DNA from: JABSOG01 sp047617105
GTDB taxonomy: Bacteria > Pseudomonadota > Gammaproteobacteria > Enterobacterales > Alteromonadaceae
Assembly (NCBI GenBank): GCA_047617105.1
Contig: JBLGCB010000036.1
Span: 1-30,042, forward strand
Direction: 5' to 3'
DNA: 30,042 nucleotides
Made by a program: the position numbers and the translations under genes. Below the pieces are notes generated by a model. The model searched no databases, had not been told where the DNA came from, and worked only from the letters and a program-made list of their open reading frames with translations. The stretch's first letter is position 1. Every line of letters starts with the position of its first letter. Shown here piece after piece: positions 1 to 8,103 of the stretch.

Positions 1-51
1 TACGAAAGTAACGCCGTTATGGTGCAAAAGATGAGTGCGCCCAATAGTTAC
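1..51. repeat. Partial copy of a MITE-like inverted-repeat element
   Basis: These 51 bases match 24936-24986 with 47 of 51 identities and no gaps, ending at the same terminal GTTAC. That other copy is the right part of a complete 140-bp element with terminal inverted repeats. The window therefore opens inside a second copy whose left part lies outside. The match ends sharply at base 51, 40 bases before the start of the first gene, so the element lies just upstream of that gene and may affect its expression. Confidence 0.85.
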
Positions 52-90
52 GGCATTGAGGGATCGCAAAAACTATCCTATGATATCAAC

Positions 91-1308
91 ATGCTTTCCC
101 TCAGCCCGGCTCAGGCCAGAAAAATCGTCTTACTCAGTCAAGGTGTTCATACGCCCGGCCTCTTTGCGAATTCACAAAACCCCCGAGATGCTCAACAGGC
201 GGTACTCAACGCCATTGAACACCTCGGTTATGTCCAGATAGATTCGATATCTGTGGTTGAACGCGCCCATCATCACAGCCTGTGGAGCCGGGTAAAACAC
301 TATCAGCCACAACATCTTGACCAGTTACAACAACAAAAACAGATTTTTGAATACTGGTCACATGCCGCCGCTTGGCTGCCAATGCGCGATTACCGCTTCA
401 GCCTACCACGCAAACAAGCCATATCCAGTGGCGAAAAACACTGGTTCGATAAAGACCTCAAATTAAACCGAGAAATACTGCAACGTATCCGTACAGAAGG
501 ACCGCTCCAAGCCAAAGACTTTGAACAGCGAACCGACAAAAACAGCGGCTGGTGGGACTGGAAACCGGCCAAAAAAGCGCTCGAACAGTTGTTTATGGAA
601 GGCGAATTGATGATCGCCAAACGCCAAGGATTTCAAAAAGTCTACGATTTGACCGAGCGGGTACTACCCGCTGATATCAACACCCAAACCCCCAGTGCTG
701 ACGAATATCACCAACACCTGATCAGCCGCTTTTTGACTGCCCACGGTATCGCTAAACCAGAGCATATGGCATATCTGTTAAAAGGGTTAAAAACACCGAT
801 AAAACAGCAATGTGAACAAATGTTCGCAAATGCTCAGTTGATTAAAATAGAGCTTAATAAACAGTGTTATTATGCCTTACCACAAGTCAGCGACTTGCTG
901 TCACAAAGCTTAAGTCGCAGCAAAGTCAGTATTCTCTCGCCTTTTGATAATTTACTGATCCAGCGTAAACGGCTTAACGAATTGTTTGATTTTAACTATC
1001 AGATTGAATGTTATGTGCCGGCCGTCAAGCGCCAGTACGGCTATTTTAGCCTGCCATTGCTATGGGGTCAGCGCTTTGCCGGACGGATGGATGTAAAAAT
1101 GGACAGAAAAACCGGGGTGCTAAAACTGCTGCACTTGCATATCGAAACCGACAAAGTCGAACCCTTTTTACAGGCATTACAACCCACCTTGGCAGAATTT
1201 ATGGCTTTTAATCAGGCCGAACAGTTGCAGGTAGAGCGGATTTCCAGCAGTATTGAAGCTTACAGCCAGTCCAGCGTTGCCGGGTTTCGGGCGTTGTTAA
1301 CAGGTTAA
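91..1308 (+). CDS. ycaQ: Winged-helix DNA glycosylase of the YcaQ/AlkX (HTH_42) family
   Basis: The 405-residue product matches the AlkZ-like winged-helix glycosylase family in length and layout. E. coli YcaQ (AlkX) acts on bulky N-alkyl lesions and unhooks interstrand crosslinks. The N-terminal part has the helical lead-in LSLSPAQARKIVL and then GYVQIDSIS. The Q-I-D at residues 49-51 fits the QxD active-site motif of the AlkX branch (QxQ in AlkZ). The YWSHAAAWLPM and SPFDNLLIQRKR segments are also typical. An ATG at 19 is in frame, but it lies inside the repeat at 1-51, and the family consensus begins near the ATG at 91, so 91 was chosen. No clear ribosome-binding site precedes either. It runs alone; the next gene starts 37 bases later on the same strand. 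Confidence 0.85.
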   Translation: MLSLSPAQARKIVLLSQGVHTPGLFANSQNPRDAQQAVLNAIEHLGYVQIDSISVVERAHHHSLWSRVKHYQPQHLDQLQQQKQIFEYWSHAAAWLPMRDYRFSLPRKQAISSGEKHWFDKDLKLNREILQRIRTEGPLQAKDFEQRTDKNSGWWDWKPAKKALEQLFMEGELMIAKRQGFQKVYDLTERVLPADINTQTPSADEYHQHLISRFLTAHGIAKPEHMAYLLKGLKTPIKQQCEQMFANAQLIKIELNKQCYYALPQVSDLLSQSLSRSKVSILSPFDNLLIQRKRLNELFDFNYQIECYVPAVKRQYGYFSLPLLWGQRFAGRMDVKMDRKTGVLKLLHLHIETDKVEPFLQALQPTLAEFMAFNQAEQLQVERISSSIEAYSQSSVAGFRALLTG

Positions 1309-1345
1309 GGTTAAGGTAAGTGTAACTATTACTTAAGGAGTCAAA

Positions 1346-1747
1346 ATGAGCAGTCCAATCGGTGGTTTCTATCTTGCCGCCCACAACCGAAAAAAAGCGC
1401 AACAAGCAGAATTGGCCTCAAGAGTCCCCTTAACCATTACACTGCAATTACAAGTCGACAGTGTGATGTTGCTCAAACAAGCGCAACAAACGTTTATCGC
1501 TGAGCAAAGCCTGTTTGAAAACTATGGCGCTCAGGTATCAGTCACCGCGGGTTTATTGTCTGATGAACTGATTCAAATCACCTGTATCGTCGAACAAAAA
1601 ACCGATAAACACCGTGAGCAACAGCTGTTACCGCTAGGGACTCAAATAATCACGCTGGCCGATGGCGAATCAATCACCACTTTGGTTGAAGGTAATGAGC
1701 ACGTCAGGATCACCGTTGGCTGTCAGTTAGGCACCGTCACAAAATAA
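1346..1747 (+). CDS. Small conserved-looking protein of unknown function
   Basis: This 133-residue protein is not recognised. It has a strong ribosome-binding site (AAGGAG, 6 bases before the ATG), which supports it as a real gene. No signal peptide or membrane segment is visible. The N-terminus (MSSPIGGFYLAAHNRKKAQQ) is polar, followed by alternating hydrophobic and polar residues that suggest a beta-rich cytosolic fold (LTITLQLQVDSV, AQVSVTAGLL, EHVRITVGC). It could be co-transcribed with the glycosylase gene 37 bases upstream. Its TAA stop lies inside the terminal inverted repeat of the palindromic element at 1742-1874, so the element may have set the present 3' end. Confidence 0.7.
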   Translation: MSSPIGGFYLAAHNRKKAQQAELASRVPLTITLQLQVDSVMLLKQAQQTFIAEQSLFENYGAQVSVTAGLLSDELIQITCIVEQKTDKHREQQLLPLGTQIITLADGESITTLVEGNEHVRITVGCQLGTVTK

Positions 1748-1874
1748 GATCCGACACTGACTTGTCTCTTTCTCCCATTTCTGCGTTAGGCAAAGAGTTG
1801 TGTAGAACGACTACACGCCCCTTTACCCGCCTTGAACTGGGCTAAATATCCTGCCTCAGTTTCGGATCTTATTT
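1742..1874. repeat. 133-bp palindromic MITE-like element between convergent genes
   Basis: The left end AAATAAGATCCGACACTGAC and the reverse complement of the right end (AAATAAGATCCGAAACTGAG) match at 18 of 20 positions. The similarity continues imperfectly inward to a central hairpin, GTGTAG-AACGA-CTACAC (about 1800-1816), so the whole element can fold into one long imperfect hairpin on either strand. It fills the space between two convergent genes and overlaps both stop codons: the plus-strand TAA at 1745-1747 is within the left repeat, and the minus-strand TAA at 1873-1875 overlaps the right edge. A bidirectional transcription terminator role is plausible but inferred. Confidence 0.8.
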
Positions 1875-2718
1875 AATTCTGGTTCCTTAGGCGCTCACCC
1901 GCCAGATTCGGCAACGGTTTAAACCCTGCCAGCAAGGTCACAAAATCCAGCGGCCACTGACTTAACTTTTCTTGTTCCTCAGCTAGGCGGTGTAAAACAG
2001 CCATTGTCGGTAACGGTTGCTTAGACAACACCATCACGATATTACCAAGGTGCTCAACTTTGCTTACCATCACACCGGCAAAACACGCGCGGGTGACTGC
2101 CAAAATATCCACCAACTCTTGATCGGATTGCGGTGCAAGGTTAACTGCCATCACCCCATCGGCCGTTAAAGTATCCGCCGCATCGGCGTAAAACGTCTTC
2201 TGCTCAAGGCAATCGGCATGATATTGGCCGTTAAAAAGATCACAGAGAATCAGATCAAACCGTTGTTCCTCACGTTGGCAATGGCGTGATAGATACAACT
2301 GGGCCGCCTCAATTTTCACCGGCCATGTTTGGGGCACCAATAAATGAGTTTTCGCCAATGCCACCATTTGCGCATCAAGTTCTACCGAGACCATGTTCAT
2401 ATCATCTTGCGCGGTTTTAAGCGCGCTAAAAAAGCGCTCAAAACCACCACCACCAAAACCAAGGTTTAATATATTAGGACAGCGCCGCCCAGATAGTTGA
2501 GGCAATAATAATACCACCAGCATCATATTTTGATAGGGCATTACCAGACTTTCAGGGGCTTGGAGCGACAACACTGACTGAATCGACACACCACCAGTAA
2601 ACACCCAGCGATAATCGCCATGTTGGTGAATTTCGATGCGTTGACCATCAGTATTGTCTAGGTTGAGTAGCGTATTTTCCCGTGCCATCAGGCCAAGGAG
2701 TTTATCAAGAAGGGCCAT
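1873..2718 (-). CDS. Spermidine synthase-like SAM-fold methyltransferase
   Basis: The 281-residue product has the Rossmann motifs of the spermidine synthase / SAM-dependent methyltransferase fold: glycine-rich motif I NILNLGFGGGGFERFF (residues 82-97), an acidic strand end VSVELDAQMV (110-119) and FDLILCDLFNGQ (154-165) where the catalytic acidic residue usually sits. It resembles the stand-alone spermidine-synthase-like proteins of marine gammaproteobacteria more than SpeE itself, so the substrate is uncertain. ATG start with GAGG six bases upstream. No membrane domain is fused to it. It lies downstream of cpxP on the same strand with a 115-base gap, so stress-regulated readthrough is possible. 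Confidence 0.72.
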   Translation of the reverse strand: MALLDKLLGLMARENTLLNLDNTDGQRIEIHQHGDYRWVFTGGVSIQSVLSLQAPESLVMPYQNMMLVVLLLPQLSGRRCPNILNLGFGGGGFERFFSALKTAQDDMNMVSVELDAQMVALAKTHLLVPQTWPVKIEAAQLYLSRHCQREEQRFDLILCDLFNGQYHADCLEQKTFYADAADTLTADGVMAVNLAPQSDQELVDILAVTRACFAGVMVSKVEHLGNIVMVLSKQPLPTMAVLHRLAEEQEKLSQWPLDFVTLLAGFKPLPNLAGERLRNQN

Positions 2719-2833
2719 GTAGCCTCATGTTTGCTGATCGGTGTGATGGTGGATATTGCTCCATCCTACCACCTACAGCAAAGACAAAATACCCCTGAGC
2801 AAAAGCTAACACAGGCGCAAACGATTCATATGG

Positions 2834-3415
2834 TTATTGATCAGCGCTCTGCTGATCATCGCTATTTTCCTGACCATGATGGCGACCGTGGTGACGGCCG
2901 TGATGTTTACCTCTGTGTTGGCGATGTTTGCCTTTCATTGCCACCACTTGCTCTTGTTGCTCGGCGGTGAGAATATTCCAGATGCCGTTGCGCATTTTGG
3001 CGTGCATCACCCCCATTTCAAGGCGCAGAGCTTGTTTACTGGCGATGATGTCTCTGACCGCAGCTTCATCAAAACTTTGTGAACGAACCTGGTCTTGCAT
3101 TTGCTGGCGAAAATCCATATGACCTTGTTTGTTGGCATCCTTGGTGTCTCTCACTTGCTGATGCAAGGTTTTAATCGCAGAACGCTGCTCTTCGGTCAAA
3201 TCCAAATGGGCCAACCTAGCCATCATTCGCATCATACCTGGCCCACCGCGCACCATCTTATCCCCATGCATACCCATCATGCCTGACCCACCGCGCGCCA
3301 TCTTATCTTCATGCATAGACGGGTGATCTTCATGAGCCACCGCTTTGGCGACCACAACATTGGTGGCAAAAGTGACTGCCAATGCTAATCCTAATGCTGA
3401 TATAATCTTTTTCAT
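2834..3415 (-). CDS. cpxP: CpxP/Spy-family periplasmic stress protein with His-rich tail
   Basis: This 193-residue protein has a Sec signal peptide (KK, then a hydrophobic stretch, likely cleavage after VAKAVA near residue 27) and two LTxxQ motifs, LTEEQ (73-77) and LTAEQ (149-153), that define the CpxP/Spy family. Known members are periplasmic chaperone-like dimers; CpxP inhibits the CpxA sensor. Two parts are unusual: a duplicated Met/Gly-rich 15-residue unit before the core (residues 34-63) and a C-terminal tail rich in histidine (HHGRHHGRHHG, 171-181). Both could bind Cu, Ni or Zn, which is an inference. It is divergent from cpxR, as in E. coli, with a candidate CpxR box between them. Ribosome-binding site GGAGAG precedes the ATG. 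Confidence 0.88.
   Translation of the reverse strand: MKKIISALGLALAVTFATNVVVAKAVAHEDHPSMHEDKMARGGSGMMGMHGDKMVRGGPGMMRMMARLAHLDLTEEQRSAIKTLHQQVRDTKDANKQGHMDFRQQMQDQVRSQSFDEAAVRDIIASKQALRLEMGVMHAKMRNGIWNILTAEQQEQVVAMKGKHRQHRGKHHGRHHGRHHGQENSDDQQSADQ
2876..2911 (-). repeat. 12-bp tandem repeat coding the CpxP histidine tail
   Basis: Three 12-base units, read on the minus strand as GGTAAACATCAC, GGCCGTCACCAC and GGTCGCCATCAT, encode G-K/R-H-H. A related GGCAAACATCGC unit lies slightly upstream. The DNA has diverged at synonymous sites while histidines are kept, which suggests selection for the histidines. Confidence 0.75.
3227..3316 (-). repeat. 45-bp in-frame tandem duplication in cpxP
   Basis: Two adjacent 45-base units encode M-H-E-D-K-M-A-R-G-G-S-G-M-M-G and M-H-G-D-K-M-V-R-G-G-P-G-M-M-R. 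The DNA copies share long identical runs such as CCCACCGCGC and CCATCTTATC. The duplication lies between the signal peptide and the LTxxQ core. Confidence 0.85.
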
Positions 3416-3524
3416 TGTTTCTCTCCAGTGTCTACAATTCGTTTACTTATCGTTGCTAACAGGTGAAGGCAACGAAGCGATGGAGTAATCATATCCCATG
3501 CAATGCAAAGGAACGTGATGAAGT

Positions 3525-3540
3525 GTAAAGGTTGTGTAAA
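3525..3540 (+). promoter_or_regulatory. Candidate CpxR box between cpxP and cpxRA
   Basis: The sequence GTAAA-GGTTGT-GTAAA is a direct repeat of the GTAAA half-site with an 11-base period. It matches the established CpxR consensus of two GTAAA half-sites separated by about five bases. It lies 65 bases before the cpxR start and 110 bases from the cpxP start, in the divergent intergenic region where Cpx autoregulation is expected. Confidence 0.7.
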
Positions 3541-3605
3541 GCCAAACATCACACAACACCCAAAGGATAATATTAAGTAACTAAACACATAAGGTTGAGG
3601 TAAAC

Positions 3606-4304
3606 ATGGCTGAATATCATTTACTGCTGATTGATGACGATCAGGAATTAACCGAGCTGTTAAGCGAATACCTTGGCAGTCAGGGGTTTCATATCACCAT
3701 CGCTCACGACGGTGAAGAAGGGCTCTATAAAGCCAACGCGGTACAATATGATTTGATTTTACTGGATGTGATGCTGCCGAAAATGGATGGCTTTGAAGTA
3801 TTAAAGCAACTGCGTCTAACCAACAAAACCCCGGTGTTGATGCTAACCGCCCGAGGGGACGATTTTGATCGCATCTTTGGCCTTGAACTGGGGGCTGATG
3901 ATTACCTACCCAAACCGTTTAATCACCGTGAACTGGTCGCCCGCATTAAAGCCATGACTCGGCGCATGACCCATATTCAGTCGGTGCAACACCATAGCGA
4001 CCTTGAGCTTAACGAGGTTAAACTCAGTTTGTCCAGCCGCCAAGTCACCTGTGCAGGCCATGAAGTCCAGCTGACTGGCACTGAATTTCAAATATTGCAA
4101 TTACTGATGACAACGCCTGGTGAAATCGTGTCTAAAGAAGTGATAAGCCAAGAAGTATTGGGTCGACGGCTGGCCGCTTTTGATCGCAGTATTGATATGC
4201 ACCTGAGTAATATTCGTAAAAAACTGCAATGTTACAGCGACATCGAAAAGGTTAAAACCGTGCGTGGTGCCGGTTATATTTTCATCAAAGGAAGCTTTAA
4301 ATGA
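3606..4304 (+). CDS. cpxR: Response regulator CpxR (OmpR family)
   Basis: This 232-residue protein has a receiver domain (about 1-120) with the acidic triad D10-D12, phospho-acceptor D54 in LILLDVMLPKMDGFEV, and the conserved lysine in LPKPF. A C-terminal winged helix of the OmpR/PhoB type ends with KTVRGAGYIF. It is the DNA-binding partner of CpxA in the envelope-stress two-component system. The ribosome-binding site GAGG lies before the ATG. Its stop overlaps the cpxA start (ATGA), so the two are translationally coupled. Position opposite a cpxP-type gene is the main reason to name it CpxR rather than another OmpR-family regulator. Confidence 0.92.
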   Translation: MAEYHLLLIDDDQELTELLSEYLGSQGFHITIAHDGEEGLYKANAVQYDLILLDVMLPKMDGFEVLKQLRLTNKTPVLMLTARGDDFDRIFGLELGADDYLPKPFNHRELVARIKAMTRRMTHIQSVQHHSDLELNEVKLSLSSRQVTCAGHEVQLTGTEFQILQLLMTTPGEIVSKEVISQEVLGRRLAAFDRSIDMHLSNIRKKLQCYSDIEKVKTVRGAGYIFIKGSFK

Positions 4305-5710
4305 ACTGGTATAAACGCCTCAACCCGCTCAATTTTCTGGCCGGTAAAATATTTTTGGGCTTCTGGTTGATGATTATCCTAACCATCGCTAGCATGTTAT
4401 TTATCACCCATCAGGTTGAACCGAACATCGAAGATCAGCCAATTCCCCGCCATATCTTTGCCCAGATTCAATCACTCGAAGATCATATGACCCGAATCAG
4501 CCGTCGAAAGGGTTTTGAGATCAAACGTTTATTGCATTCACCGCGTTTTGGTCGCCGAGAGCAAGGTTATATTTTTATTGATGAGCAACAAAAAATATTC
4601 AACAGCAAACCGCTACCACCCGAATTTGAGCGGGCTAATCTGCCCGTTGGTGCCAGTGAGCCAGAAACTGTGCTCGAAGCGGGTATACTGGTTTATGGCC
4701 CGTTTGAAATCGCCATCAATCAAACCCATTTACGTCTATTTCTGTTCAAACCTTACCGCCCCCACCCAATGGAAAAGTTCAGAAATTTGCCGCCATGGGT
4801 TCGGTTCGGCCTGCCGTTACTGATTTCAGCCCTGCTCAGTTTTGCCATGGCGATGTCGCTGGTCAAACCGATTCACCAACTGCGTAATGCCCATCGTTCT
4901 TTGGCCCAAGGTAACCTCGATGCCCGCTCTAATGGCGTCGCCCTGCGCAATGATGAGCTCGGTCAGCTAGGGCAAGATTTTGACGATATGGCCGATAAAA
5001 TATCGCAATTACTGGCCGCACAAAAACGCCTGCTCGGGGATGTTTCTCACGAATTACGCTCGCCACTGGCGCGAATGCAAGTGGCTTTGGGATTGGCCTT
5101 ACAACCCGAAAGCAAAGACCTACCAAGACATTTGCAGCGCATAGAACTCGAAGCCAATCGGCTTGATGATATGATTGGTGATGTACTACGGTTATCGCGG
5201 CTCGAAAGCCAGTTGCAAAATATTGAGATGTTTAAGCAGCCGTTAAAAAGCTTACTCGAATATCTGATCAAAGATGCCCATTTTGAAGCCCAGCAGAGCA
5301 ACAAAAGTGTCAAGCTAATCACCAGTGACGACGCCAATGTGCAGGGCGATCAGGCATTGCTGGCCAGCGCTTTTGAAAACGTGCTGCGCAATGCGGTCAA
5401 ATACACCGACCAAGATACGTGTGTGGAAGTATCGCTAAGCCTATCAGAGTGCCTATCAGAGCAATTGTCAGACAATCAAGTGATAGTGACCATCAGAGAC
5501 TTTGGTCCCGGCGTGCCTGCCTCGGCATTATCGCAGTTATTTCAGCCATTTTACCGGGTCTCAGATTCTAGGCAACGTCGCTCAGGTGGCACAGGATTGG
5601 GTTTGGCCATCGCCGAAAAATCTGTTCGCAGCCATGGCGGCAGCATCATCGCCCATAACCATCAGGACAAAGGGCTGGAGATAACGATTAAATTGCCCCG
5701 TACTAATTAA
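4301..5710 (+). CDS. cpxA: Sensor histidine kinase CpxA
   Basis: This 469-residue inner-membrane kinase has a first membrane segment at about residues 13-35, a periplasmic sensor domain, a second membrane segment near 170-190, a HAMP linker, and the HisKA motif LLGDVSHELRSPLARMQ with phospho-accepting H250. The ATPase domain follows: N box ENVLRNAVKYTD, G1 RDFGPGVPA and G2 GGTGLGLAIAEKS. It senses envelope stress and phosphorylates CpxR. A four-codon tandem repeat (residues 377-392) is inserted between the N box and the G1 box, in a region that tolerates insertions. The gene overlaps cpxR by four bases and its 3' end overlaps the convergent hydrolase gene by eight bases. Confidence 0.92.
   Translation: MNWYKRLNPLNFLAGKIFLGFWLMIILTIASMLFITHQVEPNIEDQPIPRHIFAQIQSLEDHMTRISRRKGFEIKRLLHSPRFGRREQGYIFIDEQQKIFNSKPLPPEFERANLPVGASEPETVLEAGILVYGPFEIAINQTHLRLFLFKPYRPHPMEKFRNLPPWVRFGLPLLISALLSFAMAMSLVKPIHQLRNAHRSLAQGNLDARSNGVALRNDELGQLGQDFDDMADKISQLLAAQKRLLGDVSHELRSPLARMQVALGLALQPESKDLPRHLQRIELEANRLDDMIGDVLRLSRLESQLQNIEMFKQPLKSLLEYLIKDAHFEAQQSNKSVKLITSDDANVQGDQALLASAFENVLRNAVKYTDQDTCVEVSLSLSECLSEQLSDNQVIVTIRDFGPGVPASALSQLFQPFYRVSDSRQRRSGGTGLGLAIAEKSVRSHGGSIIAHNHQDKGLEITIKLPRTN
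5429..5476 (+). repeat. 12-bp in-frame tandem repeat in cpxA
   Basis: Units CTATCAGAGTGC, CTATCAGAGCAA and TTGTCAGACAAT encode LSEC, LSEQ and LSDN, preceded by a more diverged unit GTATCGCTAAGC (VSLS). The first two units share ten of twelve bases, including an unbroken run of nine. Confidence 0.8.
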
Positions 5711-6812
5711 TGCTGATCCAATCCCGAATCTGCTCATAGACCGGCCAACAATGGGCCAGCTTGACATGATGAATGCGAACAAATTCCTTATGGTGCTCAG
5801 GCAAAAACGGCAAGTTATGCGCCTCCTGCCGCGACTGCCCTGTAGCACTGTTTTTGCGCACCAGCGCGTCGCCAAACCACTGGCTTAACACATGATTCGA
5901 ATCTTTGTGAATGGTGCCCGTGACAACAAAATGTGCCGCAGTGTCGAGCAACGGCACAGTTTCTTTATTGTTATTGAGCAAGTCATCTGGGTCCTGGCCC
6001 TGCCAGTCTTCATCTTTGACATAGCCATAACGTAAATCTTTAATCCCAGCGCTGCGAGTATTGAGAATATCAGCCACCAGGCTGGTGTACGGCAACGGTG
6101 CTGATTTAAGGGCATTGGTCACAACATTGCCGAACTTCTCCAAATCTGCGCCCAAATGCGGCGAACCGAGAAAATATAGCTGACGTACTTTATCAACCCA
6201 ACAGCTTTGTTGCTGTTGAGTGTCCTCTTTACTACCATAAAAGCAAGCACTGCGCGCCACTAACCCGCCCATGCTGTGGTTAATAAAAACAATCTCTTCA
6301 ATAGGCACGGGATACACCGCCAACAATTGGCTGAGCATTTCAGCCAACATTTGACCATTATGCGAAATATGCAGCCCGGTGTTATAACGCACATACATCG
6401 GGGTATAACCTAACTCATCCCCCAGCAAACTGGCATAAGTGGCTTCACCAACCGCCCCTTGTGGCCGTTGCATTTTACCTGCTAACTCAGCGTCATCGAT
6501 TGTCCACACACTTTCATTACAACCAAGGCCATGCAACATAATGCAAAGTTTGCCCGTTGCCTGCGGATAAGCCAGTTTCAACGCGCTGGCATCCATCGTT
6601 AACGGTTTGTGATCAAGGCAGAACGACATCTGCACCGCAATGGCCACGCCTTTTTGCTCGAGATAATCACCGACGACGCCATTTAGCATCGATAAACCTC
6701 TGTCAGAACCCTTTTTAACCTTACCCGCCACCGTTTGCCAGCGTTGCCGCCATTGCTCTTCGGTTTTTTCAGCCTGTTGCTTTAACGCATTGAGCTTAGA
6801 TTCTTCATTCAC
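5703..6812 (-). CDS. Alpha/beta hydrolase, PGAP1/lipase-like
   Basis: This 369-residue protein has an alpha/beta-hydrolase core with oxyanion motif LHGLG (93-97) and nucleophile elbow NHSMGGL with S180. The family includes PGAP1-like and lipase-like esterases; the substrate is unknown. A charged helical N-terminus (residues 1-60, KLNALKQQAEKTEEQWRQRW) precedes the core, and no signal peptide is seen, so it is probably cytosolic. The start is GTG at 6812: the in-frame codon is GTG, and GAGGAA is well placed inside the last codons of the upstream MltA-like gene, with only three bases between the two genes. That indicates translational coupling. The 3' end overlaps cpxA by eight bases. Confidence 0.82.
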   Translation of the reverse strand: MNEESKLNALKQQAEKTEEQWRQRWQTVAGKVKKGSDRGLSMLNGVVGDYLEQKGVAIAVQMSFCLDHKPLTMDASALKLAYPQATGKLCIMLHGLGCNESVWTIDDAELAGKMQRPQGAVGEATYASLLGDELGYTPMYVRYNTGLHISHNGQMLAEMLSQLLAVYPVPIEEIVFINHSMGGLVARSACFYGSKEDTQQQQSCWVDKVRQLYFLGSPHLGADLEKFGNVVTNALKSAPLPYTSLVADILNTRSAGIKDLRYGYVKDEDWQGQDPDDLLNNNKETVPLLDTAAHFVVTGTIHKDSNHVLSQWFGDALVRKNSATGQSRQEAHNLPFLPEHHKEFVRIHHVKLAHCWPVYEQIRDWISIN

Positions 6813-6815
6813 GAT

Positions 6816-7952
6816 TTATTCCTCGTTGTTAGTACTATTGCGCACCACAAGGATACGAGCCGCAAAATAATCCGGGAAAGTCCGGTAAGTATTAATATAG
6901 TCTTTCCAGTTGCTAAAAAAGCCGCCGAGATAATCCAACTGATACTGATTATTTTCAAACGCCCCACCGGTATCAGCCAGTACTGCCAAACGACTCTGAC
7001 CATTATGGGTTAACATCACCAACTTGCCTAATCCTAGGTGCTGTAAATCACCTGCCACTGTCACCATAGGATGAATAGGGATTTTATAATTGGCATCTTT
7101 GCCATAACCCAATACCCCCGGGGTTTGTTTAAAATACCAGTAACGCTTTTGCTGACGCTTCTTTAATCCACGCTGATAACCAATGCCATTATTACGATGC
7201 ACATTAAAAAACCGGCTGCTGCCATCATCGGCATCAATTTTCACCGTGCCCTGCATTAGGGTATCTTCGAGTGCATCCCGCGACAGCCATATCAACGGTT
7301 TAGCCCAATGATTTTTATCTAAAATCCCAGTTAACACTTGCTGTTTGGTATAACGATAACGAATGAGGCTGTCTTTTTTCGCATCGGCTTGCTCTAGAGT
7401 CAAATCTTGTTCGTCCACCGGAATACCATAAAGCGCATGAGGGGTTTTTGCCGTCTTCACCGCACTGCCCTTGGCCAGCTTAATGTAATACTTGGTCAAC
7501 AAAATCTTATCATCCGGAATATTCTGCAACAGCGGTTTTTTCGCCGCAAACTGCGCAGACTGTTGCTTATCGGGCATCCAGCGGATCATTTCAAAATTCT
7601 TACGGATAAAAGCCGGATCGGCCAAACGACTGGCACGTCCAGCTTTGGTATCTTCTGCCTGCACCTGACACACATAACTGAGGGTTTGTTTAATGCGTGC
7701 CATATCGACACCAAAACGACTCACCAATCCCGGCACAATCACCTGCGGATCGTAACTGTTGCCCTTGTTAAGATATGCCAACGTACCTTGTGCAACAGTA
7801 CACAAATCAGCCTGAGATTGGGCCACCATCTGGCCTTTAAGCGGTTGATTATCAATACTATATACCGGGGCGGCAATGCCTCCCCCCGAAAAAAGAACTG
7901 AGCAAAAGGCCAATACAGCTAATTTTCGACGGTTCACAACCGTTATTCTCAT
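6816..7952 (-). CDS. MltA-like 3D-domain peptidoglycan enzyme, exported
   Basis: This 378-residue product has an N-terminal Sec signal (RRKLAVLAFCSVLFSGGG, cleavage probably near AAP) and the two parts of an MltA-type lytic transglycosylase. The barrel-like part includes LSRDALEDTLMQGTVKI. The C-terminal 3D domain has its three conserved aspartates in VAGDLQHLG, LADTGGAF and QLDYLGG. MltA enzymes cleave murein between MurNAc and GlcNAc with 1,6-anhydro product formation. It lacks the lipobox of classical MltA, so it should be soluble in the periplasm. It forms a coupled operon with the downstream alpha/beta hydrolase. Confidence 0.78.
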   Translation of the reverse strand: MRITVVNRRKLAVLAFCSVLFSGGGIAAPVYSIDNQPLKGQMVAQSQADLCTVAQGTLAYLNKGNSYDPQVIVPGLVSRFGVDMARIKQTLSYVCQVQAEDTKAGRASRLADPAFIRKNFEMIRWMPDKQQSAQFAAKKPLLQNIPDDKILLTKYYIKLAKGSAVKTAKTPHALYGIPVDEQDLTLEQADAKKDSLIRYRYTKQQVLTGILDKNHWAKPLIWLSRDALEDTLMQGTVKIDADDGSSRFFNVHRNNGIGYQRGLKKRQQKRYWYFKQTPGVLGYGKDANYKIPIHPMVTVAGDLQHLGLGKLVMLTHNGQSRLAVLADTGGAFENNQYQLDYLGGFFSNWKDYINTYRTFPDYFAARILVVRNSTNNEE

Positions 7953-8103
7953 ATTTTATAATCTCTTAGCAATAAAAATGGCATAACCCCTGTCTAATTA
8001 ACTCAGCAAGTGCGCTAATTGTCAAAAGGATCTGCGGTATGTCAGGGAGTATACGCAAAATAAGCTATAATCCACAGAGGATTTTCCCGGAGTTAAAAAT
8101 CAT

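Noticed and set aside
19..90. N-terminal extension of the glycosylase gene from the ATG at 19
   Set aside because: The first 51 bases are part of a repeated intergenic element also found near pyrE, and family members start near the ATG at 91.
2839..2857. GATCAGC-GCTCT-GCTGATC hairpin at the cpxP 3' end as a terminator
   Set aside because: It lies within the last codons of cpxP and no T-run follows on the minus strand.
2731..3082. Plus-strand frames opposite cpxP
   Set aside because: They arise from the histidine and repeat codons of cpxP read backwards; their sequences have no plausible fold.
7407..7901. 164-codon plus-strand open frame opposite the MltA-like gene
   Set aside because: It lies antisense to a protein with signal peptide and 3D-domain motifs; no ribosome-binding site or domain is seen.
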